Part shown: positions 1-7,184 of the stretch, in pieces
Layout: every line of letters begins with the position of its first letter
Numbering within the stretch: the stretch's first letter is position 1
NCBI GenBank assembly: GCA_013695925.1
Contig: JACCZO010000326.1
Span: 1 to 12,746, forward strand
Source: Chthoniobacterales bacterium
Lineage (GTDB): Bacteria > Verrucomicrobiota > Verrucomicrobiia > Chthoniobacterales > UBA10450
Length of the DNA: 12,746 nucleotides
Reading direction: 5' to 3'
Position numbers and translations under genes: made by a program
The notes under the pieces: model-generated
What the model was told of the DNA's origin: nothing
The model's database searches: none
The model's input: only the letters and a program-made list of their open reading frames with translations

Positions 1-40
1 CGCTGACCCCGGTCGGGATTTGCTCTGCCGGGGTTCAGCG
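1..40 (-). terminator. Terminator-like hairpin after the kinase gene
   Basis: Bases 1-12 pair with 28-40 as a 12-bp GC-rich stem with one bulged T at 34, around a 15-base loop (13-27). It lies 8 bases beyond the kinase stop codon (48-50, minus strand), where an intrinsic terminator would sit. The U-tract, if any, would be left of base 1 and cannot be seen, so a plain dyad is also possible. Confidence 0.5.
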
Positions 41-47
41 CCCCCGG

Positions 48-2135
48 CTACAACTGGAAGTCCACCTTATGCTGGCGACACCAATCCTGGGCCGCGCGAT
101 TCCCCGCCTCCGCCGCGCGCCGATACCACTCGATTGCCTCGCCTGGGTTCGCCTCCACCCCGGTGCCGCCCTCGAAACAGCGCGCATAAAGAAACATGCA
201 AAAGGCGTTGTTCTGCTTCGCGCCTTCCCGGAAGAGGTCGACCGCCTTCTCCGTCCGGGCGGGTAGGTTTTTTCCCAGGTCGGTCCCATCACTCGTTAGG
301 TAGAGAACCCCGAGATTCCCCGCCGAATCGAGGTAGTTCAACTTCGCCGCCGCGCTGTAGAAGCGAAACGCTTCGCGATCGTCGCGCGCCACCCCGATCC
401 CCTTGTGGTAGCAGGTCCCGAGTTGATCCATCGCCCGCGGATCGTTCGCCGCCGCCGCGTCCTGCAGGAGCGTGATCGCTTTCGCTTCATCCTTGCTCAC
501 GCCTTTTCCGAAGAGGTAACACTCCGCGAGCAAGGTCCGCGCACTGACGTCGCCCGCGGCTCGCGCTTTTTCAAACCATTGCGCTGCCTTCACGAAATCG
601 CGTTCCACCCCGGCGCCGTTGGAGTAACGCAAGCCGACCTCCGCCATGGCGTGCGCCCGCCCGCGGGCGGCGGCCGCGCTCAGCCACTCAAAGGACGCCT
701 TCGGATCGCGTTTGCGCAGAGACTCAGCCAGAATCTCCATCGCACTCACGACTTCGAGTTTGGCTGCGTCTGTCAGCGGTCCCCGCCAGGCGTCGAAATT
801 CTCCTCCGGCAGCGCGCTTTTTTCGGATTGCAGTTTGCTCAACATCAATTCCAGGCGCACCCGCCCGACTTCGTTTTTGGGAAACTTCTTTTGCACCTCC
901 ACGTAAGCCGCGATCGCGCGCGGCCAGTCCTGCGCCGCTTCAAACTTCTCCGCCTCCGCCATCGCCTCCCTCGTCAGGCCCGGGGATTCGCCTAACGAGG
1001 GTGCAGGCGAGGCCGTCGGCGCGAGCGTGGCCTGCGCCACCGCCGACGAGGGCGTGGGCGAGATCCCAGCCGCGGGCGGCGCCGAGGTCGGCTGGCGCGT
1101 TTTCAGAAAAAAGAGCAGCCCGGCCCCAAGCAGAAAAACAACCAGCAACAATCCCCAGATCATTCCGCGCGAAGACGACCCAGGTTGCGGGAGCGGCGGC
1201 GGGTGCAGTTCGGGCGCGGACGTCCCCGGCGCCTCGACCATGGTGGGAAAATCCTGCTCGTTAGGCGCGGCCCCTGCGGCGAGCAGGGTGAGGCAATTCT
1301 CCAGCTCCCCGCGCAAAGCCGACGGTGTCTGCGGCCTCGCCGCCGGATCTTTTTCAATCATGTGCCCGACTGCGGCGCGGACGCACTCGGGAAGATTCTG
1401 CAGCTTCTCGAGCGGCGGCGGTTTGTGCAGGTGCTGGCTCATGACCTGGGCGAGCGAACCGCCAAAAGGCGCCTCTCCCGCGAGCATGTACCAGAGCGTT
1501 ACCCCTAACGAGTAGATATCCGACCGGACATCGATCTCCTTTTCCTCCAGCTGCTCCGGGCTGGCGAAGTGCGCCGTCCCAACAAATCCACCCATCGAGA
1601 GGGTGGCCAGATCGTCATCCCCTTCGTGCTTGATCGACTTGGCCAGGCCGAAATCGATCACCTTGACCAGGAAATCGTCGTCTTCCCTAACGAGCATGAG
1701 GTTGGCCGGCTTGATGTCGCGATGGACCAGGTGCACCTTCTCCGCCGCCGCCAGCGCCCGCGCCACCTGCAGGGTGATGCGCAACGCCACCACCGGATCG
1801 ATCGGCCCCTGGCGCTTGATAAAGGACTCGACCGTTTCGCCGTCGACAAACTCCATCGCGTAAAAGAACGCGTCCGCGCTCGTCCCGAGATGATAGACCG
1901 AGGCCACGTTCGGGTGTCGCAATTGCGCCGCCGCCCGCGCCTCGCGCAGGAAACGTTGCTGCGCGATTTCGCTCTCGAGAAAGCGCGCGTTGATCACCTT
2001 GAGCGCGACGTGGACCCGCAGGTTGGTATCGAAGGCCTTGTAGGTGATGCCCATCGCCCCGCGGCCGAGTTCAAACGGAGAACCGTCTTCGCAGGTCAGC
2101 ACTTCGTAGTGATCGAACGTCAAATTCTCGGCCAT
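48..2135 (-). CDS. Transmembrane Ser/Thr protein kinase with C-terminal Sel1 repeats
   Basis: A 695-residue Hanks-type kinase predicted to phosphorylate Ser/Thr on partner proteins. The catalytic set is complete: glycine loop GRGAMG (24-29), Lys46 in VALKVI, Glu65, HRD (138-140) with KPAN, DFG (161-163), SPE (192-194) and Asp206 in DVRSDIYSLG. A Pro-rich linker leads to one membrane helix (about 324-345), then a second Pro/Ala/Ser linker. Residues 475-690 hold about five or six Sel1-type helical repeats with YSNGAGVERD, YLFGKGVSKDE, YHKGIGVARDD and FEGGTGVEANP turns. Known topology of such proteins puts the kinase in the cytoplasm and the Sel1 half outside, where it could sense a ligand or bind a partner; that role is inferred. 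ATG at 2135; no strong Shine-Dalgarno. It is divergent from an FHA-adenylate cyclase, a plausible substrate. Five copies of the TCGTTAGG octamer fall inside the gene. Confidence 0.93.
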   Translation of the reverse strand: MAENLTFDHYEVLTCEDGSPFELGRGAMGITYKAFDTNLRVHVALKVINARFLESEIAQQRFLREARAAAQLRHPNVASVYHLGTSADAFFYAMEFVDGETVESFIKRQGPIDPVVALRITLQVARALAAAEKVHLVHRDIKPANLMLVREDDDFLVKVIDFGLAKSIKHEGDDDLATLSMGGFVGTAHFASPEQLEEKEIDVRSDIYSLGVTLWYMLAGEAPFGGSLAQVMSQHLHKPPPLEKLQNLPECVRAAVGHMIEKDPAARPQTPSALRGELENCLTLLAAGAAPNEQDFPTMVEAPGTSAPELHPPPLPQPGSSSRGMIWGLLLVVFLLGAGLLFFLKTRQPTSAPPAAGISPTPSSAVAQATLAPTASPAPSLGESPGLTREAMAEAEKFEAAQDWPRAIAAYVEVQKKFPKNEVGRVRLELMLSKLQSEKSALPEENFDAWRGPLTDAAKLEVVSAMEILAESLRKRDPKASFEWLSAAAARGRAHAMAEVGLRYSNGAGVERDFVKAAQWFEKARAAGDVSARTLLAECYLFGKGVSKDEAKAITLLQDAAAANDPRAMDQLGTCYHKGIGVARDDREAFRFYSAAAKLNYLDSAGNLGVLYLTSDGTDLGKNLPARTEKAVDLFREGAKQNNAFCMFLYARCFEGGTGVEANPGEAIEWYRRAAEAGNRAAQDWCRQHKVDFQL

Positions 2136-2148
2136 CGGGAAAGCGCGA

Positions 2149-2154
2149 ATTATA
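2149..2154 (-). promoter_or_regulatory. Possible -10 box (TATAAT) of the kinase gene
   Basis: A perfect TATAAT reads on the minus strand 14 bases upstream of the kinase ATG. No convincing -35 hexamer lies 16-18 bases further up. If it is used, the mRNA would have a leader of only a few bases, which would fit the lack of a Shine-Dalgarno. A chance match is possible. Confidence 0.3.
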
Positions 2155-2230
2155 TCGCCCGATTTCCGCCGCGCGCCATCGGATTAAGACGATCTTGTCG
2201 CACGCCACCTGCTGCCAGATACTCCCAGCC

Positions 2231-3136
2231 GTGCCAGCCAAACTCCGCATCACGCCCCTCGCCGGCGAGCCCTTCGAGCTCACCATCGGGAACACCGCCA
2301 CCATCGGCCGCACCGCCGACAACACCGTCTGCCTGAGCGGCAGCCCGCTCGTCTCCCGCCAGCACGCGCTCATTCGTTGTCACGATGGCTACCAATATCA
2401 AATCATCGACCTCGGCAGCCGCAACGGCACTTTGGTCAACGGCCAGCGCGTCGTCATGCCGATGACTCTCGCCCCCGGAGCGCGGATTGAAGTGGCGAAA
2501 AACCAGATCGTTTTCGATCTCATCGAGGATGACATCTCGAGCGCGCACCTCGAAGTCACCCTCGCTGGCTCGATGGCCGGCGTTGCCTCCGTCATCCGGC
2601 CGGTCGCGCTGCTCGTTTGCGACATTCGCGGCTTCAGCACCATGGCTGAGAAAATTTCCAGCTCCCACCTCGCGCAACAGCTCGGAATTTGGTTTCGCGA
2701 AGCGGGCAACCTCGTCACCCGCAGCGGCGGGACGGTCGATAAATTCATCGGCGACGCCGTCCTCGCCTACTGGAGCGAATGCAACGGCCAGAACGTCAAC
2801 TGCGCCGCCACGCTCCAGATCGCGCGCGACATGCTCGCGCTCGCCGCCAAGACGACCTGGGCCAACGGCGACCCGTTCCAGGTCGGCATCGCGCTGCACT
2901 ACGGCAGCGTCACCTGCGGCAACGTCGGGATCGATGCTCAGCGCGACGCCACCATCATCGGCGACCCGGTCAACACCGTCTTCCGGCTCGAGGGAGTAAT
3001 GAAAGAACTCAACCAGCAAGTCCTGCTCTCGGCCGATTTCCAGGAACATTTACCGGCCAGCGAAAAGCTGACCGATCTGGGCGAACGAAAGCTCAAAGGC
3101 AAACAGCAGCTCGTTAGGATTTTTGGCTTGGGCTAG
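2231..3136 (+). CDS. FHA-domain class III adenylate cyclase
   Basis: About 301 residues from the GTG at 2231; a TTG at 2195 would add 12 residues, and neither start has a clear ribosome site. Residues 1-95 form an FHA phosphothreonine-binding domain (IGR at 25-27, SRQH at 42-45, GSRNGT at 62-67). Residues 124-300 are a class III nucleotide cyclase: metal-binding Asp131 (VCDIRGFS) and Asp175 (KFIGDAVLA), Lys171 and Asp239 in the places that select adenine, and Asn248 and Arg252 (VNTVFRLE) for the transition state. All key residues are present, so it should make cAMP from ATP in the cytoplasm. No membrane segment is seen. The FHA domain suggests docking to a phosphoprotein, possibly the divergent kinase; this is inference from adjacency. 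Confidence 0.92.
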   Translation: MPAKLRITPLAGEPFELTIGNTATIGRTADNTVCLSGSPLVSRQHALIRCHDGYQYQIIDLGSRNGTLVNGQRVVMPMTLAPGARIEVAKNQIVFDLIEDDISSAHLEVTLAGSMAGVASVIRPVALLVCDIRGFSTMAEKISSSHLAQQLGIWFREAGNLVTRSGGTVDKFIGDAVLAYWSECNGQNVNCAATLQIARDMLALAAKTTWANGDPFQVGIALHYGSVTCGNVGIDAQRDATIIGDPVNTVFRLEGVMKELNQQVLLSADFQEHLPASEKLTDLGERKLKGKQQLVRIFGLG

Positions 3137-3263
3137 GGGCCACCCCGATTCCCCGCCACCTATTGACGTCGAATGCCGAGCGATGGATGCCTTCGATGAT
3201 GGCTGATCGCGGTAAAGACGTCGGGTTCGCGATCGACGGCCATGACCATGGCGCCAACATATG

Positions 3264-3302
3264 TAAGCAATTAGCCCGCGCTGAGGTGGTTTTAGTTGCT
3301 TA
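3264..3302. repeat. Imperfect inverted repeat at the mocA stop codon
   Basis: TAAGCAATTA (3264-3273) and TAGTTGCTTA (3293-3302) are inverted copies with one mismatch, around a 19-base loop. They straddle the mocA stop (3292-3294, minus strand) between convergent genes. It could act as a weak terminator, but there is no U-tract on either strand. Nothing else is recognisable in the 155-base gap 3137-3291. Confidence 0.3.
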
Positions 3303-3864
3303 GGAATTCGAGATCGGCCGGGGTGTCGATGTCGATCGCGCCCGCCTCGAACAGAACGGATGCGACTTCGCCGGGGCGGCCGAGGAGGAGAGCTTTCGCG
3401 CCGGTTTCGTCATCCAGCGCGAGAAGGCGCTCGTAGCAGGACCGGGAGAAAAGCGCGGGCACGCCGTGGGTGCCCGAATAGCCGGAGGCGGCCATCGGCT
3501 GCCCGGTTTCCTCCTGGCGGGCAATGAGCTGGCGCAAGAGAACGGCGTCGACTTTGGGCTGATCGCAAACGAGCATAATAAGCGCGTCGCTTTCCTGCAG
3601 GCGGGCGACACCCGCGCGGACCGAGGTGCCCATTCCGCGCGGCCAGTCGTCGTTAGGCACGATGGTTACGGCGAGGTCGCGCAAAGCAGCGACGATCTTC
3701 TCGCGCTCGGCGCCGACCACCACGACGACGGGAGCGCAACCGGCCTCGAGCGCGGCCGCGGCGGCGCGGTGGACGAGAGTCTGGCCTTCGTGGGTGAGGA
3801 GCTGTTTCGGCTGCCCGAGCCGGGTGGAACCGCCCGCGGCCAGCACGACGGCACCGATCTTCAC
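3292..3864 (-). CDS. mocA: MocA-type molybdenum cofactor cytidylyltransferase (NTP transferase)
   Basis: A 190-residue nucleotidyltransferase of the MobA/MocA fold. The signature LAAGGSTRLGQPKQLL (residues 8-23) binds the nucleotide; VCDQP (about 99-103) supplies the metal-binding Asp; GVPALF and DIDTPADLE near the end are family features. MocA proteins transfer CMP from CTP to molybdopterin, making the MCD cofactor that PaoC/xanthine-dehydrogenase-family enzymes need. The GTG start at 3864 overlaps the xdhC stop (GTGA), and no strong Shine-Dalgarno is visible, so translation is probably coupled. Last gene of the pao operon. A MobA (guanylyltransferase) role is less likely, because the partner genes encode an MCD-type hydroxylase. 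Confidence 0.88.
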   Translation of the reverse strand: MKIGAVVLAAGGSTRLGQPKQLLTHEGQTLVHRAAAAALEAGCAPVVVVVGAEREKIVAALRDLAVTIVPNDDWPRGMGTSVRAGVARLQESDALIMLVCDQPKVDAVLLRQLIARQEETGQPMAASGYSGTHGVPALFSRSCYERLLALDDETGAKALLLGRPGEVASVLFEAGAIDIDTPADLEFLSN

Positions 3865-4748
3865 GCCACGGCCAGGTGAATGGCCGCCCGGCGATCGCGC
3901 AACGGTTCGGCGTTGGCCCCGGCGAGGGTGGTTTGGATTTCGCTCACGATGGCGAGCGCGATTTCTTCCGGCGATTCCGCGCCGAGATCGAGCCCGGCCG
4001 GGGCGAAGAGTTCGGAGCGAATCTCAACGCCGGCCTCGTGGAGGGCGTGGAGGAGTTGGTCGCGGCGGCGGCGCGGGCCGACGAGGGCGACGTAAAGCAG
4101 GCCGAGCGGGAGGAGTTTGGCGAGCGCGGCGTAGTCGCGGCCGTAGTTATGGGTCTTGACGACCGCGGCGGTCCACTGGTCGAATTCGTTAGGGAGGGCG
4201 GCGGCTGCCTCCGCCTCGCGCACGTCCCAGCCGAGGACTGCGGACAGCCCGCGGAGCGGTGCGCTATCGGGGCCTTCGCCGATCAGGACGAGCTGGAGCG
4301 GCGGACGAATGGTTTGCAGGCAGCCGCCGGCTGGTGCGTCGTCCGCCGGAGCGAGAAGGCGGCTGCCTAACGACTCGCTATTTTGGAAAACGGTGGCAAG
4401 CCGGCACTCGCGGCGCTCGCTTTGCGCGGCGGCGAGGGCGTCGATCAAGGCCGGGGCCAGTTTCTCGACGAAGACGTCGATCGCGCCGTTGCAGCCGTAG
4501 CGCAGACGGGTGTCGAAAGTGAGCAGGAGCGGGCGGCCGGTGGCGATCACTTCCTGGGCGCGCAGGGCGACTTCTTCTTCCAGACAACCGCCGCTCAAGG
4601 CGCCGACGGTGGTCTGATCGGGGGCGATCAAAAGCCGCGCGCCGGCCCGGCGATAACTGGAGCGGCGCGCCCTAACGAGCGTGGCGAGGGCATGCGGCGC
4701 GTCGGGTTTATGCTGGAAGGATGTGATGATGTCGCGAATTTCTTTCAC
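3861..4748 (-). CDS. xdhC: XdhC/CoxI-family molybdenum cofactor insertion chaperone (PaoD-like)
   Basis: A 295-residue XdhC-family protein. The N-terminal XdhC_CoxI domain shows LATLVRARRSSYRRAGARLL and GALSGGCLEEEV (about residues 22-64); the C-terminal Rossmann domain has LVLIGEGPDSAPL and ALVGPRRRRDQ, ending in the conserved ESPEEIALAIVSEI. Such proteins bind the molybdenum cofactor, promote its sulfuration and load it into the large subunit; PaoD does this for PaoC in E. coli. The GTG at 4748 is chosen because GGAG lies six bases upstream. A further in-frame GTG at 4769 is inside the REPIN-like arm and has no ribosome site. It overlaps mocA by 4 bp, and is separated from paoC by the 135-bp repeat element. 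Three octamer copies lie inside. Confidence 0.9.
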   Translation of the reverse strand: MKEIRDIITSFQHKPDAPHALATLVRARRSSYRRAGARLLIAPDQTTVGALSGGCLEEEVALRAQEVIATGRPLLLTFDTRLRYGCNGAIDVFVEKLAPALIDALAAAQSERRECRLATVFQNSESLGSRLLAPADDAPAGGCLQTIRPPLQLVLIGEGPDSAPLRGLSAVLGWDVREAEAAAALPNEFDQWTAAVVKTHNYGRDYAALAKLLPLGLLYVALVGPRRRRDQLLHALHEAGVEIRSELFAPAGLDLGAESPEEIALAIVSEIQTTLAGANAEPLRDRRAAIHLAVA

Positions 4749-4754
4749 GTTCAA

Positions 4755-4758
4755 CTCC
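4755..4758 (-). promoter_or_regulatory. Ribosome binding site (GGAG) of xdhC
   Basis: GGAG on the minus strand, six bases before the GTG at 4748. It fixes the xdhC start. The first two G positions are also the last two bases of the REPIN-like element's outer arm, so folding of that arm could affect ribosome access. Confidence 0.6.
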
Positions 4759-4891
4759 GGGTAGCGCACGCGTCTCGCGTGCTGGCGATGGCCTCCTCGC
4801 GATCGCGAACTTTTCTTGTCCCGGTATCGTTAGGAAAGCCTGTTGCGGCGAGGACGCCGCAACCAGCACGCGAGACGCGTGCGCTACCCGG
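4757..4891. repeat. REPIN-like element: two inverted REP hairpins with GTAG feet
   Basis: Bases 4757-4785 and 4863-4891 are a perfect 29-bp inverted repeat around a 77-base spacer. Each arm is itself a hairpin: GCACGCG-TCT-CGCGTGC at 4766-4782 and its mirror at 4866-4882. GTAG stands just outside each stem (4761-4764 on plus, 4887-4884 on minus). This GTAG-foot plus hairpin plan is the known signature of REP sequences, and a head-to-head pair is a REPIN, a non-autonomous element moved by RAYT (Y1) transposases. The spacer also holds a 12-bp palindrome (4797-4808), one TCGTTAGG octamer (4827-4834) and another hairpin. It fills the gap between paoC and xdhC. No transposase is in the window. Confidence 0.8.
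4842..4863. repeat. Hairpin inside the REPIN-like spacer
   Basis: GTTGCGGCG and CGCCGCAAC form a perfect 9-bp stem with an AGGA loop. It follows the paoC stop by about 50 bases in the direction of transcription. No U-tract follows, so it may stabilise or partly attenuate the operon mRNA rather than terminate it. Confidence 0.5.
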
Positions 4892-4915
4892 CAAAGAACT
4901 CCGCGACGCATTCCT

Positions 4916-7156
4916 TCAGAGCAACTTGTCGGGTGTGATCGGCAAGTCGCGGATGCGTTTGCCGGTGGCGTGGTAAACGGCGTTGGCCACCGCCGCGGCG
5001 ATGCCGGTGATGCCGATCTCGCCGATCCCGCGCGCGCCGATTGGGTTGAAAGCGAAGTCGGGCTCGCCGACGAAATGGACGTCGATCTCGGGAATGTCGG
5101 CGTTGGTCGGGACGTGATATTCGGCCAGGTTCGGGTTTACCGGCATGCCGGTCTTCGGGTCGTACTCGGTCGCTTCGTGCAAGGCCATCCCGATGCCCAT
5201 GACCACGCCTCCGATGATCTGGCTGCGCGCGAGTTTCGCCGTAACCACGCGGCCGCAGTTGATCACGGTGACGACACGAGTGACCTGCACGCGCGGGACG
5301 AGCGGATCGATTTTCACTTCGCAGAAATGCGCGCCCCACGATTGGAAGGCGTGCTTTTTGTCCTCTTCCGGCTCCTCCATTTTGCTTTGGACCGCAATGG
5401 CGTTCTTACCGGCGCGTTTCAGAATGTCGGTGAAGTTGTCGGACTTGTTCGGGTCCTTCTTCAAGCCGAGCCGGCCGGGCGCGATCATCGCGATGTCGTT
5501 GACTTTCGCACGGTGGAGCGGCGACTGGGCGTCGTCGACCGCGAGCTCGGCCAGCGCGCGGTGCAGCATCTGCGCGGCGTCGTGAATCGCGGTGCCGACC
5601 GTGCCGGTCGAGTTGGAGCCGCCGGCGACGGGGCCGAACGGGAAATCCGATTTGCCCAGCTCGAAGGTCACTTTCTCATACGGAACGCCGAGCTGCTCGG
5701 AGGAGATCTGGGTGAACGCGGTGTAGGCGCCGGTGCCGAGATCGTGCGTAGCGCATTGCACGACCGCGCGGCCGTCGGCGAAGAGGGTAGCCTTGGCCGC
5801 AGCGGACATTTTGTGCGCGGGATAGGTGGCGGTCGCCATGCCCCAGCCGACTTTGAGGTCGCCGTCGCGCATGGTGTCGGGGCGGGGATTGCGTTTCGAC
5901 CAGCCGAATTTTTCCGCGCCGACCTGGTAGGCTTCCTTGAGATGCTTGGCGCTGAAGGGGACGCCTTTGAGCGGGTGGTCGTCGGCGTGATTCGCGAGGC
6001 GCACTTCCACCGGGTCCATGGAGAGGACGTAGGACAATTCATCGAGCGCGCATTCGAGGGCGTAAACGCCCGGGCATTCTCCCGGCGCGCGCATGAAGGT
6101 GGGGATGGCGACGTTGAGCGGGTAAACAGTTTCCTCCACCTTGATCGCCTCGCTCGCATACATGACGGCGCTCGAGCGCGCGCCGCACGATTCCACCCAA
6201 TCGCCGACGAACGCGCCGGCGGTGTGGCTGACGTGCTTGATGGCCTGTAATTTTCCTTTGGAAGTGGCGGCGAGGGAAATCTCCTGCACGGTCGGCGTGC
6301 GATGGCCCGTGGTGGTGAACATCTCCCTGCGCGGGAGGTGGAACTTGACCGGGACCCCGGCGGCTTTCGCGGCCATGACGGCGAGCAATTCGTGCGGCCA
6401 GAGCGCGCCCTTGCAGCCGAAGGCGCCGCCGACAAAGGGGCAAATGACGCGGACGTTCTCGAGATCGAGCCCGTAGGTGCGGGCGAGGATACTCTGCACC
6501 CCTTTAACGAATTGAGTCGCGTTCCAGACGGTTAATTTCCGATCGCCTTCCCAGGCCGCAATGATGCCCGACATTTCGATCGGGTTGTGCGTTTCGGTCG
6601 GCGTGCTGTAGGTCTGCCGCACACCAAGGAGGATATGATTGGCCAGCGCCGGCTCGACGTCGCCTTTCTTCGGCTGCACATTTTCGTCGTTGTTTTTCTT
6701 CGGCTTCTCGGACTCTTTGCGCGCCGCCGCCATGTCGAGGAGCGGCGCTTCCGGCGCGTAATTGACTTTGACTAACGAGGCCGCATAACGCGCCTGCTCC
6801 AGGGTCTGGGCCACCACGAGGGCGATGAATTGCCCGGCGTAATGCACTTTGTCGTCGCTCAACGGATTGCGTTCCTCGATCCGAATGCCTTCGCTGCGGG
6901 CTGCGCCGCCGCCGCCGGAGGCCTCCGTCGGCTGGGGCGCGTTTTGGTGAGTCAGGACTTTGAGGACGCCAGGCGCGGACTCCGCCGCTTTGGTGTCCAT
7001 CGCGGTGATGGTGCCTTTCGAAATGGTGCTGACCACCGGCCAGGCGTGAGCGCAGCGCGGGATTTCAAACTCGACCGCGTACTTGGCGCGGCCGGTGACT
7101 TTGAGCGGGCCATCGACCCGGCTGCGGGCGGGTCCGAGAATATTTGTGTTCGCCAT
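4916..7156 (-). CDS. paoC: Molybdopterin-binding large subunit of PaoABC-type aldehyde/xanthine oxidoreductase
   Basis: A 746-residue large subunit of the xanthine-oxidase family, the site of substrate hydroxylation. Visible motifs are the N-terminal RVDGPLKVTGRAKYAVEF, VGGAFGCKG (242-250), RAPGECPGVYALECALDE (356-373), GTGAYTAFTQI (474-484), and near the end GARGIGEIG, whose Glu713 matches the catalytic base. The family inserts MCD-form molybdenum cofactor. There is no signal peptide; PaoC is known to cross the membrane folded with the Tat-bearing PaoA. ATG at 7156 is chosen (28 bases after the paoB stop) since residues before it, from a TTG at 7201, are not family-like. The oxidised substrate cannot be told from sequence; a broad range of aldehydes is the PaoABC precedent. 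Confidence 0.9.
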   Translation of the reverse strand: MANTNILGPARSRVDGPLKVTGRAKYAVEFEIPRCAHAWPVVSTISKGTITAMDTKAAESAPGVLKVLTHQNAPQPTEASGGGGAARSEGIRIEERNPLSDDKVHYAGQFIALVVAQTLEQARYAASLVKVNYAPEAPLLDMAAARKESEKPKKNNDENVQPKKGDVEPALANHILLGVRQTYSTPTETHNPIEMSGIIAAWEGDRKLTVWNATQFVKGVQSILARTYGLDLENVRVICPFVGGAFGCKGALWPHELLAVMAAKAAGVPVKFHLPRREMFTTTGHRTPTVQEISLAATSKGKLQAIKHVSHTAGAFVGDWVESCGARSSAVMYASEAIKVEETVYPLNVAIPTFMRAPGECPGVYALECALDELSYVLSMDPVEVRLANHADDHPLKGVPFSAKHLKEAYQVGAEKFGWSKRNPRPDTMRDGDLKVGWGMATATYPAHKMSAAAKATLFADGRAVVQCATHDLGTGAYTAFTQISSEQLGVPYEKVTFELGKSDFPFGPVAGGSNSTGTVGTAIHDAAQMLHRALAELAVDDAQSPLHRAKVNDIAMIAPGRLGLKKDPNKSDNFTDILKRAGKNAIAVQSKMEEPEEDKKHAFQSWGAHFCEVKIDPLVPRVQVTRVVTVINCGRVVTAKLARSQIIGGVVMGIGMALHEATEYDPKTGMPVNPNLAEYHVPTNADIPEIDVHFVGEPDFAFNPIGARGIGEIGITGIAAAVANAVYHATGKRIRDLPITPDKLL

Positions 7157-7184
7157 AAATGAGATCACTTCGTCGCGAGTATCA

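Noticed and set aside
2150..3049. Long 299-codon open frame antisense to the FHA-cyclase gene
   Set aside because: It is a GC-rich shadow of a gene with complete FHA and cyclase motifs; its own translation shows no domain.
3137..3291. Possible minus-strand micro-ORF of about 29-36 codons between the cyclase and mocA genes
   Set aside because: No ribosome site and no family resemblance; the length is easily reached by chance in GC-rich DNA.
4748..4769. Upstream GTG start for xdhC at 4769
   Set aside because: It lies in the repeat arm and has no Shine-Dalgarno, while GTG 4748 has GGAG six bases upstream and still covers the family N-terminus.
910..4806. Palindrome GCGATCGC (HIP1 of cyanobacteria) at 910, 3891 and 4799
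   Set aside because: Three copies is only a modest excess for this GC content, and one is part of the REPIN-like spacer palindrome.
4708..4911. Short open frames over the REPIN-like arms (RVAHASRVL, ETRALPG)
   Set aside because: They are translations of the repeat arms, not genes; they have no ribosome site and overlap the xdhC start.
4970..6250. 426-codon open frame antisense to paoC
   Set aside because: A mirror of the paoC codon pattern with no recognisable domain; paoC motifs run through the whole stretch.
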